Assembly: GCA_016717005.1 (NCBI GenBank)
Contig: JADJUF010000012.1
Span: 1-64,000, forward strand
Direction of reading: 5' to 3'
Length of the DNA: 64,000 nucleotides
Origin: Myxococcales bacterium
Lineage (GTDB): Bacteria; Myxococcota_A; Polyangia; Haliangiales; Haliangiaceae
Positions 59,284-64,000 of the stretch are shown piece by piece. Every line of letters starts with the position of its first letter. Position 1 is the first letter of the stretch. Under the pieces are notes generated by a model. The model searched no databases. It saw nothing but the letters and a program-made list of their open reading frames with translations, and was not told the DNA's origin. The position numbers were made by a program, and so were the translations under genes.

Positions 59284-59623
59284 GTTTCCTGGGAGGCCTG
59301 TCGCCAGGCCTCCCCTCGTCGGGGGCAAGCCCCGACGAGCCTCCCCTCCGAGACGCGAGACGCCTGGCGCGTCGACCGGTGCTCGACCGAAAACCTTACA
59401 AGCTCTGAGTTTCCTGGGAGGCCAGGTCGCCAGGCCTCCCCTCGTCGGGGGCAAGCCCCGACGAGCCTCCCCTCCGAGACGCGAGACGCCTGGCGCGCCG
59501 ACCGGTGCTCGACCGAAAAACTTACAAGCTCTGAGTTTCCTGGGAGGCCTGTCGCCAGGCATCCCCTCGTCGGGGGCAAGCCCCGACGAGCCTCCCCTCC
59601 GAGACGCGAGACGCCTGGCGCGC
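59281..59623. repeat. triplicated 125-bp hairpin-rich repeat
   Basis: Three near-identical copies start at 59281, 59406 and 59532 (the last truncated at about 59623). Each contains a GGGAGGCCTG...CAGGCCTCCC hairpin and a perfect 10-bp stem CTCGTCGGGG-gcaag-CCCCGACGAG. A shorter GACGC...GCGTC stem follows. Copy 2 has one extra base in the first loop. The array fills the space between two convergent genes and may serve as a bidirectional terminator or be a mobile REP-like unit. Confidence 0.85.
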
Positions 59624-59643
59624 GCCGCGCGCCGCGGCGGCGC

Positions 59644-60858
59644 TCAGGCGTACTCGATCTGGATCGTCTCGATGATCGTCGACACCGCGCGCTTGACGAC
59701 CTCGGTGTCGGGGTCGCGCACGACGATGTAGCCGTCGCCCTCGTAGCTGTCGGCGCGCGGGGTGCCGGGCTTGGGCAAGCGCGACTCGACCGCGAGGTGG
59801 CCGACCAGCTGGTTGGCGCGGTCGACGCCGTGGACCGCGCGCACGCGGCCGCGCCCGACGCCGCGCAGGTAGGCGACGCCGACGGCGTACCTCCGCGGCC
59901 ACGGCCCGTCGAAGGCCTCGTCGACGACGGCCCGGGCCCAGGCCCGGTACAGGTCGGCGTCGTGGGCGTAGCCGTTGGCGAGCACGATGTGCGCGCCGGG
60001 CGGGCGCGCGGCGATCTCGCCGATCGCGAGGGTCCCGTCGTCGCGGCGGAACCACTCCATGTGGGTCATGCCGGTGTCGAGGCCGAGCGCGGCCACGGTC
60101 TGCACGCCGAGCGCGCGGGCGTCGGCGAACTCGGGGCCGTCGATGTCGCGCGGCAGCACCACCGCCCACTGGATCCACGGGGTCTCCATGACCTCGAGCG
60201 GCGTCGGGTAGTAGCGCGAGCACGACTGGAACACGACCTGGCCGCCGATCGTGATGGTCTCGAAGCTGTACTCGCGCCCGCGCAGGAACTCCTCGGCCAG
60301 CGCCGGGTGGTCGGGGCCGGCGTGGAGCGCCTTGAGCGCGGCCCGCAGCTCGTCGGCCGAGCTGATCCGCCAGGTCGACTTGCAGCCCATGCCGGCCTGG
60401 GGCTTGAGCACCAGCGGCAGGCCGACCTGGGCGACGAACGCCTCGGCGTCGGCCCAGGTCCGGATCAGCGCGTGGCGCGCGCACGGCAGGTCGTGGCGGC
60501 GCAGCTCGTCCTTCATCCGGGCCTTGTCGCGGAACAGATCGGCGGTGGCCGGGGTCGGCCCGGCGACGCCGAGCGCGGTCCGGACCTCGGCCAGCTGGAC
60601 CTGGAGCGGCTCGAGGATCCCGAGCACCCGGTGCAGCGGGCCGTGGCGGCGCGCGAGGGTCCGGGCCGCGGCCAGGAGCTGGGCGGTGTCGAGGCCGTCG
60701 TCGACGACGACGACGTCGGCGTACAGGCGCGCGTCGTCGCCGCGCGGCGGCTCCTGGACGATGCCGAGCAGGCGGACCCCGGCGAGGCGGGCGACGGCCC
60801 GCGCGAACCGCATGGTGGTCTCGAGCGGGAACGGCGCGGCGAACACCACGTTGCGCAT
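59644..60858 (-). CDS. ATP-grasp ligase 1
   Basis: A 404-residue protein from ATG 60858 with an ATP-grasp architecture. The N-terminal pre-ATP-grasp region is RNVVFAAPFPLETTMRFARA. The ATP-binding lysine segment is LPLVLKPQAGMGCKSTWRIS (about 150). EEFLRGREYSFETITIGGQV follows, and IGEIAARPPGAHIV carries the metal-binding Glu/Arg. It should activate a carboxylate with ATP and form an amide or related bond. The substrate is unknown, and the lack of a biotin-carboxylase or D-Ala ligase signature rules out those subfamilies. It is divergent from a close paralogue with 60 nt between them, and convergent with the Kazal lipoprotein. Confidence 0.82.
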   Translation of the reverse strand: MRNVVFAAPFPLETTMRFARAVARLAGVRLLGIVQEPPRGDDARLYADVVVVDDGLDTAQLLAAARTLARRHGPLHRVLGILEPLQVQLAEVRTALGVAGPTPATADLFRDKARMKDELRRHDLPCARHALIRTWADAEAFVAQVGLPLVLKPQAGMGCKSTWRISSADELRAALKALHAGPDHPALAEEFLRGREYSFETITIGGQVVFQSCSRYYPTPLEVMETPWIQWAVVLPRDIDGPEFADARALGVQTVAALGLDTGMTHMEWFRRDDGTLAIGEIAARPPGAHIVLANGYAHDADLYRAWARAVVDEAFDGPWPRRYAVGVAYLRGVGRGRVRAVHGVDRANQLVGHLAVESRLPKPGTPRADSYEGDGYIVVRDPDTEVVKRAVSTIIETIQIEYA

Positions 60859-60918
60859 CGCCGCGTTGTAGCATGATGGCTGGCGCGCCCGCGGGCTCGC
60901 CCAAGGAGTCCGCGTCGT

Positions 60919-62136
60919 ATGAAGGTCGTCTTCCTCGCGCCCGCCTATCCCCCCGAGATGCAGCAGTACACGCGCGGCCTGGCCGAGGTCGGCGCCAGCG
61001 TGTACGGCGTCGGCGACGCGCCGGTCGCGTCGCTGCCGCGCTCGCTCAAGCAACACCTGACCGACTACCTGCAGGTGCCGCGGCTCCTCGACGAGGCCGA
61101 CGTCACCGAGCGGGTCTACCAGTGGGTGCGTGGCCGCGGCGTCGATCGCGTCGCGGCCAACTGGGAGGTCATGGTCCTGACCGCCGCCAAGCTGCGCGAG
61201 CGCCTGGGCGTGCCGGGCATGAGCTACGACACGGTCCTCGGCTTTCGCGACAAGCAGCTCATGAAGGAGCGGGTCGCCGCCGCCGGGGTCCGCGTGCCGC
61301 GCTCGGCCCGGGTCCGGACCGCGGCCGAGGCCCGGGCCGCGGCCGAGGTCATGGGCTACCCGCTGGTGATGAAGCCGATCGCCGGCGCCGGCAGCGCCGA
61401 CACCTACCAGCTCGACAGCGCCCGCGACCTCGAGACCGTCATGGCGCGGACCCAGCACGTGCCCGAGGCCAGCCTCGAGGAGTTCATCGACGGCGACGAG
61501 TTCACGTTCGACACGGTCTGCGTCGGCGGGCGGCCGGCGTTCATGAACGTCGCGCAGTACCTGCCCAAGCCGCTGATCGCGCGCTCGAACGAGTGGGTCA
61601 GCCCGGTGATCGTCACGGTCCGCAACCTCGAGCAGCCGGCGGTGGCCGCCGGCATCGCGCTGGGCCACCGCGTGCTCGGCGCGCTCGGCATGGGCGACGG
61701 CTTCACCCACATGGAGTGGTTCAAGAAGCCCTCGGGCGAGGTCGTGTTCGGCGAGATCGGCTGTCGCCCGGGCGGCGCGCACCTGGTCGATCAGATGAAC
61801 TACACCTGCGACATCGATCTGTTCCGCGAGTGGGCGCGGGCGGTGTGCTGGGGGCGGTTCGAGGCCTCGACCGCGCGGCGCTACAACGTCGCGATCATCT
61901 TCAAGCGCGCGCTCGGCCAGGGCCGGATCACCCGGGTCACCGGGCTGCGCGAGTTCCTGCGCGCCCACGGCGACCACGTCGTCGAGTCACGGCTGTTGCC
62001 GGTCGGCGCCCAGCGCCGGAACTGGAAGCACACGCTCGTGTCCGACGGCTTCATCATCCTGCGCCACCCCGACTGGCGCACGACGGTCGACCTGGCCAAC
62101 CAGGTCGCGACCGAGATCACGATGTACGCGGAGTAG
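60919..62136 (+). CDS. ATP-grasp ligase 2
   Basis: A 405-residue paralogue of ATP-grasp ligase 1 in the opposite direction. The N-terminus KVVFLAPAYPPEMQQYTRGL is the pre-ATP-grasp domain. YPLVMKPIAGAGSADTYQLD (about 150) gives the lysine region, EEFIDGDEFTFDTVCVGGRP follows, and VFGEIGCRPGGAHLVDQMNY carries the metal site. It is predicted to ligate a carboxylate to an amine, thiol or similar. Both ligases share the 60-nt divergent promoter region, so they are probably expressed together. The pair, and the GCS2/CBS gene that follows convergently, suggest a small peptide-like or thiol metabolite pathway. Confidence 0.82.
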   Translation: MKVVFLAPAYPPEMQQYTRGLAEVGASVYGVGDAPVASLPRSLKQHLTDYLQVPRLLDEADVTERVYQWVRGRGVDRVAANWEVMVLTAAKLRERLGVPGMSYDTVLGFRDKQLMKERVAAAGVRVPRSARVRTAAEARAAAEVMGYPLVMKPIAGAGSADTYQLDSARDLETVMARTQHVPEASLEEFIDGDEFTFDTVCVGGRPAFMNVAQYLPKPLIARSNEWVSPVIVTVRNLEQPAVAAGIALGHRVLGALGMGDGFTHMEWFKKPSGEVVFGEIGCRPGGAHLVDQMNYTCDIDLFREWARAVCWGRFEASTARRYNVAIIFKRALGQGRITRVTGLREFLRAHGDHVVESRLLPVGAQRRNWKHTLVSDGFIILRHPDWRTTVDLANQVATEITMYAE

Positions 62137-62170
62137 CGTCGCGCGGCGGCGGCGCCGGGCGCGACCGAGG

Positions 62171-64000
62171 TCACGACGTGGGCGGCGTCGGGTCGCTCGG
62201 CGGCGGCGCCGGGTCGGCGGCGGGGGCCGCGGTCTGGCCGCGCGGTGTGTCGAGCGTGCGATCGGCGACGTCGTCATCGGGGCGCACGTCCGCGGCCGCG
62301 GCGACGCGGTCGCCGGTGCGGTCGAGGCTGTCGCCGGTGCGGTCGGGGCCGTCGCGCGTGAGCTGCTCCTCGAGCATCTTCGACGCGATGTCCATGAAGT
62401 CTTCCTCGGTGACGATGCCGACCAGGCGCTCGTTGTCGACCACCGGCAGGCACCCGACCTTGAGCCGCCGCATCAGCTGCAGCGCCTCGAGCGTGCGCGT
62501 CGTCGGCGTGACCGTGGCCGGGTCGCGCTTCATGATCTCGGCGACCGGCGTGCGCCGGCACGAGCCGCCGTTCATGATGAAGCGCAGGACCGCGCGGTGG
62601 GTGACGACGCCGACGAGGCGGTGGTCGCGGTCCTCGACCGGCACCTGGCGGATGCGCTCCCAGATCATCAGGTTGGCGACGACCTCGATCGCGTCGTCGG
62701 CCTGGACCGTGAACAGGTCGCTGGTCATGTAGTGATCGACCCGGCGGTAGTTCGAGCCGCGGACGTGGGCCTCGTCGAGCCGGGCCCGCTCCCACTCGGC
62801 CACCGGCCGGCCGGTGCCCTGCCGCGCCACGGTCGCGGCGACGACCGCGTTGGCGCGCTCGGCCGGGGTCGAGCGATCGCGCAGCGAGTTCCACGACGAG
62901 ATCTGCCAGCGCGCGCCGGTCCGGGCGGTCTTGACCCGCTCCTCGATCACGCCCAGGTAGCGGCTGACGTCGGCGGGCGCGACGCCCTGGCGGCGCAGGC
63001 CGGCCTGGGCCAGCGGCAGCAGGCGCTCGAGCATCAGCTCGCGGGCCGAGATGTCCTCGTGATCGAGCCAGGTGAAGTTGGCGGTGATGCCCTCGCGCGC
63101 GGCGGTGTAGAAGTTGGCGCCGGCCTGATCGAAGTCCATGCGGCGCGGGATGTCGTCCTCGCGCGCGCCCATCTCGACCATCAGGCCGCACCACAGCGCG
63201 GCGTTGGCGACCTCGTCGAGCGTGCTCGGCCCGGCCGGCATGATCCGGTTCTCGATCCGCAGGTGCGGCTTGCCGTCGCTGATGCCGTAGCAGGCGCGGT
63301 TCCAGCGGTAGATCGTGCCGTTGTGCAGGCGCAGCGCCTTGAGCTGCGGGACCTCGCCGCGCGCGAGCATCGCCATCGGATCCTCGTCGAGGTCAGTGCC
63401 GACCAGCGGCCGGAACCGGGCGATGTCCTCCTTGAAGATCTCGCTGACCGACTGCCGGACCCAGCGGGTGCCGAAGTTGACCCGGGCCTCGGTCTCGCGC
63501 AGGTGGCCGCCGTGGTTGCGGGTGTCGACCGCCTGCCGGAACAGCGCGATGCGGGTCTCGGCCCACAGCCGCTTGCCGAACAGGATGGGCGAGTTCGACG
63601 ACACCGACATCAGCGGCCCGGCCAGCAGCTGGGCCAGGTTGTAGTAGCGCGCGAACTCGGCCGGGCTCACCTGCAGGTGGACCTGGAAGCTCGAGTTGCA
63701 GGCCTCGAGCATCACCGAGTCGTGCTCGATGATCAGCTCGTCGAGGCCGTTGATCGAGAAGTCGAAGCGGCCGTTGCGCAGCTCGGTCAGGACCTTGTTG
63801 AGCTGCTGGTAGCGCGCGCTCGGGACCATGCCGTCGAGGCCGAGGTGGCGCTTGCCCATCGTCGGCAGGATGCCCATGAGCACGACGTCCATGCCGAGCT
63901 CGCGGGCCGCGGTCCGGGCCTTGCCCACGAGCAGGTCGAGCTGGGCGTGGAGCAGCGACAGGCCGTCGCCGGTGAACACCTGCGGATCGCAGTTGGCCTC
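62171..64000 (-). CDS. glutamate-cysteine ligase-like (GCS2) enzyme with C-terminal CBS domains, partial at the window end
   Basis: The gene runs off the window (its 5' end is outside); at least 609 residues are visible. The first visible residues are EANCDPQVFTGDG. The GCS2 fold is recognised by DELIIEHDSVMLEACNSSFQ, VSSNSPILFGKRLWAETRIA and KPHLRIENRIMPAGPSTLDE, a family of ATP-dependent gamma-glutamyl or carboxylate-amine ligases. Two CBS motifs follow (about 430-555): VQADDAIEVVANLMIWERIR, LVGVVTHRAVLRFIM and LVGIVTEEDFMDIASKMLEE. The tail is Pro/Asp-rich. CBS fusion implies control by adenine nucleotides. It is convergent with ATP-grasp ligase 2, 34 nt apart. Confidence 0.82.
   Translation of the reverse strand, partial: EANCDPQVFTGDGLSLLHAQLDLLVGKARTAARELGMDVVLMGILPTMGKRHLGLDGMVPSARYQQLNKVLTELRNGRFDFSINGLDELIIEHDSVMLEACNSSFQVHLQVSPAEFARYYNLAQLLAGPLMSVSSNSPILFGKRLWAETRIALFRQAVDTRNHGGHLRETEARVNFGTRWVRQSVSEIFKEDIARFRPLVGTDLDEDPMAMLARGEVPQLKALRLHNGTIYRWNRACYGISDGKPHLRIENRIMPAGPSTLDEVANAALWCGLMVEMGAREDDIPRRMDFDQAGANFYTAAREGITANFTWLDHEDISARELMLERLLPLAQAGLRRQGVAPADVSRYLGVIEERVKTARTGARWQISSWNSLRDRSTPAERANAVVAATVARQGTGRPVAEWERARLDEAHVRGSNYRRVDHYMTSDLFTVQADDAIEVVANLMIWERIRQVPVEDRDHRLVGVVTHRAVLRFIMNGGSCRRTPVAEIMKRDPATVTPTTRTLEALQLMRRLKVGCLPVVDNERLVGIVTEEDFMDIASKMLEEQLTRDGPDRTGDSLDRTGDRVAAAADVRPDDDVADRTLDTPRGQTAAPAADPAPPPSDPTPPTS

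Noticed and set aside
59211..59579. Minus-strand protein with repeated ASRVSEGRLVGACPRRGEAW
   Set aside because: The amino-acid repeat only reflects the triplicated DNA repeat; there is no start signal or family, and the hairpins explain the sequence better.

Overview
This is a high-GC (roughly 70 %) bacterial window. It most likely comes from a myxobacterium (Myxococcota, Haliangium/Kofleriaceae-like). The reasons are an AgmX/PglI-type C-terminal domain at 22704-24119, a trypsin-like protease with a MYXO-CTERM tail at 55974-56861, and many secreted lipoproteins with a Kazal or VWA domain. The lineage is inferred from these hallmarks, not measured.

Layout. (1) 1-2591: an almost complete IS66-family element whose left end lies about four bases outside the window. 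(2) 2.7-22.5 kb: a defence-like or accessory island. It holds a TM0106-type RecB nuclease/SF1 helicase, an IS630 remnant, an RNase J-like metallo-beta-lactamase protein, a heavily broken gene with a nuclease-like segment, a McrB-like AAA+ GTPase with EVE/PUA-like domains paired with a DUF2357 PD-(D/E)XK partner, a PDDEXK_4 nuclease, and a very large DUF4011 helicase/nuclease. (3) 22.7-27.9 kb: a TonB-like membrane protein, then a tightly coupled operon (small protein, radical SAM/SPASM enzyme, P-loop kinase, second radical SAM/SPASM enzyme, family 2 glycosyltransferase) in which every junction is a 4-nt overlap. This is the best candidate for an undescribed biosynthetic system. (4) 28-34 kb: loosely packed small membrane proteins and lipoproteins, an acyl-CoA desaturase and gene fragments. 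(5) 34-42 kb: a SWIM/SNF2 helicase, small secreted and regulatory proteins, and a PAS hybrid histidine kinase. (6) 42.3-59.3 kb: a 164-bp MITE-like element and a run of lipoproteins and secreted proteins. These include a TetR-controlled beta-helix/dihaem cytochrome pair, a (PTA)n repeat protein, a VWA lipoprotein, a lipase-like hydrolase, a cyanophycinase-like lipoprotein, a trypsin and a CUB-Kazal-CUB lipoprotein. (7) 59.3-64 kb: a triplicated hairpin-rich repeat, two divergent ATP-grasp paralogues, and a glutamate-cysteine-ligase-like protein with C-terminal CBS domains that runs off the window.

Important caution: about twenty obvious single-base frame breaks are spread over the whole window, many in G/C runs. 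In several genes two breaks compensate each other, and repairing one base restores a family-conserved motif. This looks more like residual indel error in a long-read assembly than mass pseudogenisation. Genes with such breaks are therefore annotated over their full conceptual span, with the break position given. No tRNA, rRNA or CRISPR array was seen.
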